In this document: piece by piece, positions 26,687-34,628 of the stretch | How the letters are laid out: each line of letters begins with the position of its first letter | Numbering within the stretch: the stretch's first letter is position 1 | Assembly (NCBI GenBank): GCA_020639075.1 | Contig: JACKHI010000001.1 | Coordinates: 1,612,001-1,676,000 of the forward strand | Source of the DNA: Phycisphaerales bacterium | GTDB taxonomy: Bacteria; Planctomycetota; Phycisphaerae; UBA1845; UTPLA1 | Direction: 5' to 3' | Length of the DNA: 64,000 bases | Made by a program: the position numbers and the translations under genes | Notes under the pieces: generated by a model | The model's database searches: none | What the model saw: only the letters and a program-made list of their open reading frames with translations | What the model was told of the DNA's origin: nothing

Positions 26687-29503
26687 TCACTCCACTGCCT
26701 TGGGATGCAGCCTCTTGTCGGTGAGGTCCAACGCACGACCGATGAACTCACGCAGATCCGAGATCCGTTGACGATAGCAACGACTAGAACCCGCATCGTC
26801 GAGTCGACTCAAAAGCAGGTCCATGTCTCGAAACTCAGATTCGGATCCGGCCATTTCGTCATTGTCGTCGGATCTGAACATCTGTCGCATCACTTCCAAG
26901 CGAGCCTCAATCAGGCCCAGGAAACGATCGATCGACTGCGGCTCGAATGAGTACTGCTGCAAGCGTATCTCGAAACACGCCTCGGAGAAATGCCGCGCCG
27001 ATTCACGCCAATTGAGCTGTCGATGCAGCCTCCCGAGATTGCCGTAACAGAATGCAAGCATGTCGAGCGCGTCGCCCTGCCCCGTATTCACGTTCCCCAG
27101 CGAATTGAAAATCTCGGCGGCGTCCCTGCACTCCTGTTCGCTCTCGATCAGGCAACCATCCGCTTCCAGGAGCTGGCAGTCCACAACCATCGCGAGTGCC
27201 TTGAGGTACAGGACTCGGATATCACCGGGCGACGACTCCTCCATTTTCGCAAGCCGCTGTTCACAATCACGGACAGCACTCCTCGCACTCTCCACGTCAG
27301 TGTGCAAATCGATCCGGGCTCGAGACAGATAAACGTGTACGAGGCTCAGGGACCATTCGAAATCGCCGGGATCCGCGCCGCATAGGAACTCGGCGTCCGA
27401 AATCGCGAGTTCCAGATTCTCGGATGCCACTTTCATGTCGCCCGCAGCGTGGGCCAATCCGAAAACGCGATGGTAAATCCGCTTCCGATGGAACCGCATC
27501 ACACAATCCGCCGAGTGCTTCTCGAGCACTTGGTCCAACAAGGCCAGCGCCGCCTGGTAGTGCCACTCGGACTTCTCACATTCTCCGAGCCAGCGGCGGC
27601 ACCCGCCGCCCCGATCATGTGCGTCCACCGCCGCGAGCACGGCGCGCTCATAAAAAGGTGAACTGCCCGAGATCTTGTCAAACGCCGCCAGCGCCCGATC
27701 CGCCGCCAGCGCGGCCATCGCGAACTCTCCGGTGGATTCAGCGTGCCGGGCCCGTTGTACTTCCGCCTCGCAAAGGAGAACGTTGCAGATCTCGTCGTCA
27801 TCGGACGACGCGGCGCGCGCCGACGCGAGCCGGATCGCCTCGTCGAGAACCCGCCCCGGTTCGTCAAGGACGCTTCCGAGCCCGATCAAGCCTTCGATCC
27901 TCAGCGTCGATTTGACCGAATCAGGTTTGTCCGCGCCCGATACGGTTTCAATCGCGGCCCGATACTCGGCAGACGCCTTCGATCGATCGCCCTTTCGGAC
28001 CGCGATCTTGCCCAGGTTGAGATGCAACAACGCACGTTCGTACTCAACGCCGCCGACGCCCTCGAGAATCTTCGCGAGTTCCTCGAGTCGTTTCTGGATT
28101 CGTTCATGAATTCGAAGTTGCACCGCCTGACCGCCGGCAAGTCGCGAAACGGCGTCGTCGATATCCGTCAGCACGTCAATCGTCACGCCTTGCGCCACGC
28201 GCACCGCCTTGTTCGCCCGATCGCGTTCGGTTGACGCCCGGAAGAACAGCGACGTCGAGACGATCGCCGCGACCGTCGCCAGCACGACGAAGCCCGATGC
28301 GACGGCAAGCTGAATGCGGTATCTCCGAATCGTCTTGCGCAGGACGTAGAACCGCGTGTCCGCGCGCGCGACGACGATTTCATTTCGAAGGTATCTCTCG
28401 AAGTCGTCCGCCATCGCGTCGGCCGACTGGTACCGACGGTCCTTTTCCTTCTCGAGCGCCTTTCGGAGAATCGCCTCGACATCCGCGTCGATTTCGCGCG
28501 GATTCAGATCACCGGGATGCGTCGGCGCCAGCGTGCGAAATGGCGCCGGAGTCGTTTCTAGGATATTCTCTCGAACCTCGTCGTAGCTCTCCTTCGGTGG
28601 ATACGGCAGCGCGCCGGTGAGAACCTGGTAAAACACGAGGCCCAGGGCGTAAATATCCGTTCGGACGTCGATCTCTTCATGCACGCCGCGAATCTGCTCG
28701 GGACTCAGATACTGGAGCGTTCCGATGACCTGCCCCGGCATCGAGAGCCCCGCTCCGCTTGCCTCCATCGCGAACGTGTCTTTCGCGAGCCCGAAGTCGA
28801 GCAGGCGCGGCTCGCCGTCCCCGTCGACGAGGATGTTGGCCGGCTTCAAATCGCGATGAATGACGCCACGTTGATGCGCATAACTGACGGCCCGGCAGAT
28901 TTTCGCGAACAATACGATCCGGTCCCGCAGTCCCGGCTGTTCCAGAAGTACGTAGTCGTCAACAGGCTCGCCGTCGACGAATTCCATCACGCAATAGGGC
29001 CGATTCTGCACGGTTCCACTATCGTGAATCGAGACGATGTTCGGATGACGCAGCCGTGCCGCAAGTTCGATCTCGCGCATGAATCGCTCGAGCTGCTGCC
29101 TCGACGCAAACACCCCGTCGGCCAGCACCTTGATCGCCACGTCGCGATGCGTGCTGAGTTGAATTGCACGAAAGATCAGGCCCTGCCCGCCGCGAGAAAT
29201 GGCGTCCTGAATGGAATACTTGACGAGGTTTTCCTGAAGGAATCGGCGAATATCGTCGTCGTCGAAATCTGACGTGGGAGTCGTCGGCATCGCTCCGTCG
29301 CTGTCGGCATCGACGTTCCGTATCCTGCGGAGCATTCGAATCTGAACGCCGAGCTCCGGCATCAAGTCCGCATGCTCGTCGCAAAACGCGCGATCGTCGA
29401 TCGTGCGGCCTTGATCCAGCTCGCTACGGAATAACTCCAGAACCTCCTGGAGTCGCTGCGGCCGATCGTCGGCGGAGTTGAATTCGCTTGAACCTTTCGC
29501 CAT
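26687..29503 (-). CDS. membrane Ser/Thr protein kinase with helical-repeat ectodomain
   Basis: The 938-residue protein has a PknB-type kinase domain at about 95-365, with Lys125, HRD 216-218 and DFG 236-238. Its Gly loop reads SRGGQG, with Ser103 where the first Gly is expected, a possible change in ATP handling. A transmembrane helix (398-421) is followed by about 500 residues of TPR-like helical repeats. The N-terminal 90 residues are acidic and lack the zinc motif of the other kinase in this window. The gene starts 26 nt after an ECF sigma gene on the same strand. No clear Shine-Dalgarno precedes the ATG, which fits translational coupling. Confidence 0.93.
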   Translation of the reverse strand: MAKGSSEFNSADDRPQRLQEVLELFRSELDQGRTIDDRAFCDEHADLMPELGVQIRMLRRIRNVDADSDGAMPTTPTSDFDDDDIRRFLQENLVKYSIQDAISRGGQGLIFRAIQLSTHRDVAIKVLADGVFASRQQLERFMREIELAARLRHPNIVSIHDSGTVQNRPYCVMEFVDGEPVDDYVLLEQPGLRDRIVLFAKICRAVSYAHQRGVIHRDLKPANILVDGDGEPRLLDFGLAKDTFAMEASGAGLSMPGQVIGTLQYLSPEQIRGVHEEIDVRTDIYALGLVFYQVLTGALPYPPKESYDEVRENILETTPAPFRTLAPTHPGDLNPREIDADVEAILRKALEKEKDRRYQSADAMADDFERYLRNEIVVARADTRFYVLRKTIRRYRIQLAVASGFVVLATVAAIVSTSLFFRASTERDRANKAVRVAQGVTIDVLTDIDDAVSRLAGGQAVQLRIHERIQKRLEELAKILEGVGGVEYERALLHLNLGKIAVRKGDRSKASAEYRAAIETVSGADKPDSVKSTLRIEGLIGLGSVLDEPGRVLDEAIRLASARAASSDDDEICNVLLCEAEVQRARHAESTGEFAMAALAADRALAAFDKISGSSPFYERAVLAAVDAHDRGGGCRRWLGECEKSEWHYQAALALLDQVLEKHSADCVMRFHRKRIYHRVFGLAHAAGDMKVASENLELAISDAEFLCGADPGDFEWSLSLVHVYLSRARIDLHTDVESARSAVRDCEQRLAKMEESSPGDIRVLYLKALAMVVDCQLLEADGCLIESEQECRDAAEIFNSLGNVNTGQGDALDMLAFCYGNLGRLHRQLNWRESARHFSEACFEIRLQQYSFEPQSIDRFLGLIEARLEVMRQMFRSDDNDEMAGSESEFRDMDLLLSRLDDAGSSRCYRQRISDLREFIGRALDLTDKRLHPKAVE

Positions 29504-29529
29504 GACCGACTTGAAATCGGAGAACGGTG

Positions 29530-30114
29530 CTAGAAAACTCCGGAGTCGCTGAATATTCGCCCCGGATCACCGATCACCCGACGCAATTGCGTCATTCCCT
29601 GGGCAAGGAGACTTCGAACGGCCGACTCTGTCTTGTCCATTCGTTCGGCAATCGTGCTGGTCGGCACTTCTTCGATGTATCTCATCCAGATTGCCTGTCG
29701 GCGATTCAGCGGGAGCTTCTCCAGGGCGCGAATCAGGACGCGCTCGGCTTCGGCGGATCGAGCGTCCTTGCTCGGCGATCGCTGTGTCGCAGCCACCGTC
29801 GCGAACAGATCCAGCATGGAACTGCCGCCCATTCCGGCAAACCTCAGACCGTGACCGCTGCGTTTCGCCCGGCTCTTCGACTTGATGCGATCGATCAGCG
29901 CATTCCGCGTAATCCGAGCCAACCAGCGCTCCATGGCGTGATCGCCGTCCGGTTGAAACGATTCAATGCTGCGCCCGGCGAGAATCCAGACATCTTGCAG
30001 CACATCCTCTGCAGCAAGTTGAGATCGCATGGAAGACGGAATCCGATTCTCGACGAAAGCCAGGAGATTCGGAGTGGCTTGAATAAACACCGATTCCAAC
30101 AGGCGCCGGTCCAT
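29530..30114 (-). CDS. ECF-family RNA polymerase sigma factor
   Basis: Region 2 is visible as AAEDVLQDVWILAG and the helix MERWLARITRNALIDRIKSK. Region 4 is LPLNRRQAIWMRYIEEVPTSTIAERMDKTESAVRSLL. I chose ATG 30114 (MDRRLLES), which has GGGAGA 11 nt upstream; in-frame starts at 30153 and 30231 would add 13 or 39 residues of unlikely character. It forms an operon with the kinase downstream and is divergent from an HTH regulator. It differs clearly from the sigma factor at 20 kb, so the two pairs are not a recent duplication. Confidence 0.88.
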   Translation of the reverse strand: MDRRLLESVFIQATPNLLAFVENRIPSSMRSQLAAEDVLQDVWILAGRSIESFQPDGDHAMERWLARITRNALIDRIKSKSRAKRSGHGLRFAGMGGSSMLDLFATVAATQRSPSKDARSAEAERVLIRALEKLPLNRRQAIWMRYIEEVPTSTIAERMDKTESAVRSLLAQGMTQLRRVIGDPGRIFSDSGVF

Positions 30115-30296
30115 AATAAAACTGTCTCCCGAACCTCCCTGCTCCAACTGCATCCCGATCCGGTCGGTTGTCGCTCGCGGGCCCGAATCCAAATTGCTCG
30201 CCCCCCTATTATGTCGATCCTGCAGAGACATTGCAAAAAAAGTTGAGACGACATGAGCGCACTACTCAGAATTGTCGTTTTGATGCCAGAGGAGCC

Positions 30297-30788
30297 ATGA
30301 TTCCGACGCGATTCAAATTGGATACCCGGGCCGGCAGCTCAAACGGCAGCTCGCGGCGGCCCGAGAAACCCCGGAAGATCGTGCGCCTGGTCAAGGTGTA
30401 CGATCTGCTCTGGCGTGGCGGCTCACGGGATGACTGGGATGCCCTCGAGCAAGCCGCCGGCGTCAGCAAACGAACGCTTCTTCGAGACATCAATTGTCTC
30501 CGCGACGCCGGTGTTCCCGTCAGATACTCCACAAAGCAGCGAACTTACAAGTTCGACCATGTTCAAATGAGAACGGTTAATATCGCACCCGGAATGCTCG
30601 GGAAAATGCTCGCGACGACGCATGCCGCGGCGCAGCTCTGCGATGGCGATGCCCGTTCGAAACTGATGAATCTCATCTCGGACCTCGAAGGTCTCCGGAA
30701 GCGCCTTGACGATGATGCCAGAGGCGTTGTCGAATCGACGCAGGCCGCACTCTCCTCGGAACTTGCGGGCCGTCAACGAGTCATCTAG
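30297..30788 (+). CDS. HTH transcriptional regulator (DeoR/WYL-type helix-turn-helix, no sensor domain)
   Basis: The ATG at 30297 has GAGGAG close upstream. The 163-residue protein carries a winged helix-turn-helix at about 28-85 (IVRLVKVYDLLWRGG, LEQAAGVSKRTLLRDINCL, VPVRYSTKQRTYKF), like the N-domain of YafY/WYL regulators. The WYL ligand domain is absent; instead an 80-residue helical tail follows (MLATTHAAAQLCDGDARSK). It may bind DNA without a ligand, or pair with another protein. It is divergent from the sigma/kinase pair and only 183 nt from the sigma start, so regulation of that pair is possible. Confidence 0.78.
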   Translation: MIPTRFKLDTRAGSSNGSSRRPEKPRKIVRLVKVYDLLWRGGSRDDWDALEQAAGVSKRTLLRDINCLRDAGVPVRYSTKQRTYKFDHVQMRTVNIAPGMLGKMLATTHAAAQLCDGDARSKLMNLISDLEGLRKRLDDDARGVVESTQAALSSELAGRQRVI

Positions 30789-31140
30789 CCCCCTCATCAC
30801 AATACCGCCGCCGCCCAGGAATGCGGCCCAGTTGGATGAAGATCGCGATTTCCGCGCCCGCACCCCTCCGCTCGACTCTCAGCGCAGCGGAACATCGTCG
30901 GTCTATTCAGACTGAATGACCGCCGTTAGCGAAACAAAAAGCGAAGGAGCCGCCGAGCCTCAAGGGGGGGAAGGTGAGTTTCTGCCAGGCGGCCCCCCGC
31001 AGAAACCTAACGACAATTCCTCGATTCGCGCTCTTACTTTGGTCCGTCTCGTGCAACTTTTTTGGTACGAATCCAGAGCCCGTCGCTCGCCGACCAGATG
31101 CGCGGATGGATCTCAATCGGCCGACTGTTCCTCAATCCGC
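30789..31140. other. intergenic, no supported gene
   Basis: These 352 bases lie between the HTH regulator and the convergent BLUF-like gene. Short frames exist on both strands but none has a ribosome site or a protein-like composition. No strong terminator is visible. Confidence 0.4.
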
Positions 31141-31620
31141 TCAGACGCAACGCGGCAGGCGACTGTTGGTTGCCACCCCATATGAACCGACAAGGCCCGA
31201 TTCAGCCCCTGCCAGATGAGGAATCGATCGGCCTCCAAACCACACGATTGCCTCACGGACCTGTCGTGACGCTTCCTGCGCGTCATCGGGACTCTCCAGG
31301 TTCAGCGCCGCCCACAAGTCGATCGGACGCGGATGGTCCTCAACATTCCGGCCGTCGATCACCCTCGTCTCGAATCCGACGAACATCCGCCGGGCGACCG
31401 GCCGAAACAGAATGCAATGAACGTCTTCATGACGAGGGTCTTTGCACACATGTTCATAAGCCCGGCAAAGATCGCAAGCCTCCCCCTCCATCACATGCAA
31501 TACGCTCGGCGCCTTGTACAGAACGAGCCCTGATATGGGTCGTTGCGGCGTTATCGGCACGCCGTCAAGCACCTCAGCCTGCTTGAGCCGACTTAGATAC
31601 ACGAGCTGGAAAATCGACAT
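31141..31620 (-). CDS. degenerate BLUF-domain protein
   Basis: Residues 1-90 follow the BLUF blue-light-receptor fold: IFQLVYLSR, ISGLVLYK, HVMEGEACDLCRAYEHV, DPRHEDVHCILFRPVARRMFVGF. Tyr8 matches the flavin-near tyrosine. The conserved glutamine of the (F/L)QxLEG motif is His42 here (VLHVMEG), the usual asparagine before the TG motif is missing, and the first helix is shortened by about nine residues. Flavin binding and the light reaction are therefore doubtful; the fold may serve another purpose. The remaining 70 residues are unrelated to known outputs. The start at 31620 has AAGGGAA upstream. Confidence 0.75.
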   Translation of the reverse strand: MSIFQLVYLSRLKQAEVLDGVPITPQRPISGLVLYKAPSVLHVMEGEACDLCRAYEHVCKDPRHEDVHCILFRPVARRMFVGFETRVIDGRNVEDHPRPIDLWAALNLESPDDAQEASRQVREAIVWFGGRSIPHLAGAESGLVGSYGVATNSRLPRCV

Positions 31621-31701
31621 GTTAACGTTCCCTTTCGTTGATCCACCCATGCGCCGATCATCGGTACGTATTTCCACTAGAATCATTCAAACTTTGTTGC
31701 A

Positions 31702-31719
31702 CTGACATCGTTATGTCAG
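31702..31719. promoter_or_regulatory. perfect palindrome upstream of the BLUF-like gene
   Basis: CTGACAT and ATGTCAG form a perfect 7-bp inverted repeat with a 4-base centre, about 85 nt upstream of the BLUF-like start. It could be an operator for a dimeric regulator. The rest of 31621-32010 shows nothing else that I can support. Confidence 0.3.
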
Positions 31720-32010
31720 CGTCGTTGCGACTTTCTTGGTTATGGGCCTCATTCTCGTGAGCGAATCGCCCAGGTCGACAGTGGATCAATTGGACGCATA
31801 GTTTCTGCCGGTCAACAGTCGGGTCCAATGGAGTATCGCGTCGAATCAGCTGACAGACAGTCGTCGTCCGATAGGCTCCGTCCATTGCCGAGCGCGATCC
31901 GCTAAGCGAACGATGCAGCTCGCAAGCAATCGAATTCCAGTATCAATCGTTCCCGGACCGAACGAACGCCCATCCCAACGCTCGGCAAGGATACAGGCCG
32001 ACACTTGAAA

Positions 32011-32044
32011 CAAAAAAACCGAACGCGCCGGATGGAGCGTTCGG
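32011..32044 (-). terminator. rho-independent terminator after lemA
   Basis: On the minus strand CCGAACGC pairs with GCGTTCGG (8 bp, 10-base loop) and is followed by TTTTTTTG. It lies 57 nt beyond the lemA stop and closes the three-gene unit of the nucleotidyltransferase-like, TPM-domain and LemA genes. Confidence 0.85.
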
Positions 32045-32100
32045 CCAAAGGACTATCGTCAATGTTGTGTCGGCCGCAAGCGCCGACCCTGACAGGCGAA

Positions 32101-32682
32101 TCAGTCGCCGAAGTCCACCTTCGGCGCGACTTTCGCGGCCTCCTGAACTTCGAAAAGCTCGGCCGGCTTCACGTCGGCCCAGCTCGCCGCAATCGATCCG
32201 ATCGGGCCGCGGATATGGGTGTTCAATTGCCGCACGGCTTCGTTGTAGCGCCGACGCTTTTCCGCAATGCGATTCTCTGTGCCCTCCAGGCTGACGGTCA
32301 GATTCTGAAACTGCTGGTTCGCCTTCAGATCCGGATACTGCTCCTGCAACACGAGCAACCGCGACAGCGCCCGCTCCAGTCCGGCCGACGCCTCCTGCTT
32401 CGCCGCGGGGCCGCTTGCGCTGAAGTACTTCGTGCGACTCTCTGCGACTGTTTCGATGATTCCCTTCTCGTGCTTGGCGTAACCCTTCACGGTTTCAATG
32501 ATATTCGGGATCAAGTCGTACCGCCGCTGAAGGTCGACTTCCACGTCCGACCATTTCGCTTTCACTTCCTCGTCCAATGAAATCGCAGTCTTGTACGAGC
32601 TGTACAGCATGCATCCGCCGCCGCACACGCCGCACACGACGATCGCGAGCCCGACCAAAAGTGCAATCAATCCATATTTCAT
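32101..32682 (-). CDS. lemA: LemA family protein
   Basis: This 193-residue protein has an N-terminal membrane helix (about 5-27), then the LemA signature. It includes KWSDVEVDLQRRYDLIPNI, IIETVAESRT, LSRLLVLQEQYPDLKAN and TENRIAEKRRRYNEAVRQLN. LemA proteins form a helical bundle facing the periplasm; their biochemical role is still unclear. It lies 88 nt after the TPM-domain gene. LemA and TPM genes are common neighbours in bacteria, which suggests a joint envelope role. Confidence 0.93.
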   Translation of the reverse strand: MKYGLIALLVGLAIVVCGVCGGGCMLYSSYKTAISLDEEVKAKWSDVEVDLQRRYDLIPNIIETVKGYAKHEKGIIETVAESRTKYFSASGPAAKQEASAGLERALSRLLVLQEQYPDLKANQQFQNLTVSLEGTENRIAEKRRRYNEAVRQLNTHIRGPIGSIAASWADVKPAELFEVQEAAKVAPKVDFGD

Positions 32683-32770
32683 CGTAACCTGCTCCTGACG
32701 ATCAAAAGTACCTGTACCGCCCGATTCACTCGACGCGATACGCGTTGTCTAACTTTCAGATTCAAACCCG

Positions 32771-33718
32771 CTACCAGCTTCCGCCGGCGCCGCCGCCGCC
32801 GAAACTCCCACCGCCGAAACTCCCGCCGCTGCCGAAACCGCTTCCCCCGCCGAAGCCGCTGAAGCCGCTATCTCCGCCCCACGTCGATCGGCCTCGCGAA
32901 TTCAACATGCTGCCGATCATCATGGCAGTCCAGAATCCGCCCGAGCCAGAGCGCCCGCTCCATCGGCCGTATCCACGGCCCCGCGAGGCCCCCACGATGC
33001 GACCGACAATCATGATCAAGAGAAAAAACCAGACGCAACTGAAAAACCCGCCGCCTCCGCGACCGTGGCGCCCCGACACGCGCCGCTGCGGCGCAATTGG
33101 GATCGAGCCCGACAGCGTCACGCCTTCCGCCTGAGCAATCCGATGTCCGATGACCGCAAGCCCGTTGAAAAGCCCGCCCGCATAGTCCCCGTTTCGAAAC
33201 CCCGGCACCAGGTATTCCTGACCGACTGAATACAGATACGTATCCGGCAACGTGTCTTCGATTCCCTGCCCCGTCACGAACTCCCATTTTCGATCCTGCA
33301 CCGCAACGCCGACGATGACGCCGTGATCGACGCCCTTCTGACCCAGGCCCGACTCTCTGCCAATGTCCATGAGCAGATCATGCAAGTCGCGTCCGCCCGT
33401 CGTCGGTATCACAAGCACTCGAATCTGCGCCTTCGCCTTCTGTTCGACTTCCTGAAGCAACGCACGAATCCGCGCCTTGCCGTCCGCACTCAACACGCCC
33501 GCATAGTCGTTGACCCAATCCGATTTGATCGAGTAAGCCGGCGCCGCACTCGCTCGCGCTGCGACAAGACAAACCGCAAGAACAATCAACCACGTGCGTG
33601 TACGCCCGGAAGCAAAGGTCCGTAGCCCGCCGGGTGATACGTCCGCCTCAGGGCTATTGACCTTTCGCCCGCGCGCCGATGCGTCCAGTGAGACTTCGAC
33701 CAACTCGCATTTATTCAT
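32771..33718 (-). CDS. TPM-domain (YgcG-type) membrane protein
   Basis: After a 40-residue N-tail a signal helix ends at ARASA. The TPM domain (about 62-195) follows, with WVNDYAGVLSADGKARI, IRVLVIPTTGGRDLHD and GVDHGVIVGVAVQDRKWEFVTG. A second membrane helix (about 226-243) precedes a Gly/Ser/Phe-rich tail. TPM domains have been linked to photosystem repair and acid-phosphatase activity in plants; in bacteria the role is unsettled. The start ATG overlaps the stop of the upstream gene by 8 bases, so translation is coupled. Confidence 0.9.
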   Translation of the reverse strand: MNKCELVEVSLDASARGRKVNSPEADVSPGGLRTFASGRTRTWLIVLAVCLVAARASAAPAYSIKSDWVNDYAGVLSADGKARIRALLQEVEQKAKAQIRVLVIPTTGGRDLHDLLMDIGRESGLGQKGVDHGVIVGVAVQDRKWEFVTGQGIEDTLPDTYLYSVGQEYLVPGFRNGDYAGGLFNGLAVIGHRIAQAEGVTLSGSIPIAPQRRVSGRHGRGGGGFFSCVWFFLLIMIVGRIVGASRGRGYGRWSGRSGSGGFWTAMMIGSMLNSRGRSTWGGDSGFSGFGGGSGFGSGGSFGGGSFGGGGAGGSW

Positions 33719-34445
33719 TCATCCCATCCACGTAGGTCGCCAACCGCTCAACGTCCGCATACAACGCCAGAAAGTCCGCCCAGCCGTTCGCCCCATCCCG
33801 ACGAACCGCCCGACGCGGCCCCGGCAATTCGCCGCCGACCAGGGTCGAAGCGGCCCCAATCGCCTGATCCATCGGCAGGAATCCACGCTCGCCGCGCAGC
33901 CATATCAAACCGCGAATGGTCCGCACAAGATGCAGACCGACGTCCGCCCCCAGTTCCGACAGCACATCCTCGCGGCCGCCCGCCGCCAGCACGCCCTGGC
34001 GCATTCGGATCAGTATTCGCTTCAGCTCCCGCTCGCACTGCAGCCGCAGATGCTCATCCTCGATCGAAAGCGACGCAAAGTAATCTCTGCCGGCCAACGT
34101 CACGTGCTTCTGATGAATCTCCATCAGTTCCATCGGAAACGTATCCAGCGACTTGTCGACGTACCCAGGCGTCATCACGACGGGGGCCATCATCCCCAGA
34201 TTCCCCAGCGCTGGTCCTCGCTCCGCCAATAGGCGCAATTGCGCGAGATCCACCTTGTGAACCACGAGCACACTCGCGATCGTTGATGTCGCACCGTCCA
34301 GGCCGTCGCCGTACGCCGTCAAACCGGCCAGGTTCGGCCCCGCCAGACCGGCAACAATGTCGCCATATTGCTGCAGTTTCTCCGCCATCCCCGGAGCCAG
34401 GGGTGCCGATGATCCTCTCGATTCTGCACTCGCATTTGCCGCCAA
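33711..34445 (-). CDS. nucleotidyltransferase-fold-like protein, function unknown
   Basis: The start is TTG at 34445, with GGAGG 5 nt upstream. The 244-residue soluble protein has a segment like the nucleotidyltransferase core (LAGLTAYGDGLDG, then IASVLVVHKVDLAQLRLL). The GS pair and the catalytic Asp pair of active enzymes are not convincing, so it is probably inactive. A helical C-half follows (LQCERELKRILIRMRQGVL). It is the first gene of a coupled unit with the TPM-domain protein and LemA, which hints at a role in the same envelope process. The fold assignment is tentative. Confidence 0.72.
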   Translation of the reverse strand: MAANASAESRGSSAPLAPGMAEKLQQYGDIVAGLAGPNLAGLTAYGDGLDGATSTIASVLVVHKVDLAQLRLLAERGPALGNLGMMAPVVMTPGYVDKSLDTFPMELMEIHQKHVTLAGRDYFASLSIEDEHLRLQCERELKRILIRMRQGVLAAGGREDVLSELGADVGLHLVRTIRGLIWLRGERGFLPMDQAIGAASTLVGGELPGPRRAVRRDGANGWADFLALYADVERLATYVDGMNE

Positions 34446-34628
34446 CTTAGCCTCCGATCACAATCGCACACGATGATTCCGCAACGCGCATTTCACAAGA
34501 GCGTTCGCGGAATTCAGCCGATTCGCCCGCGCGCATCCGGCGCTCCGCCACACGATACACCCTAGTGCAAGCCGCTGCATTCGCCCATTACACAATCCGA
34601 CCTGATTTCTATAGGGCGACCGTCTAAG

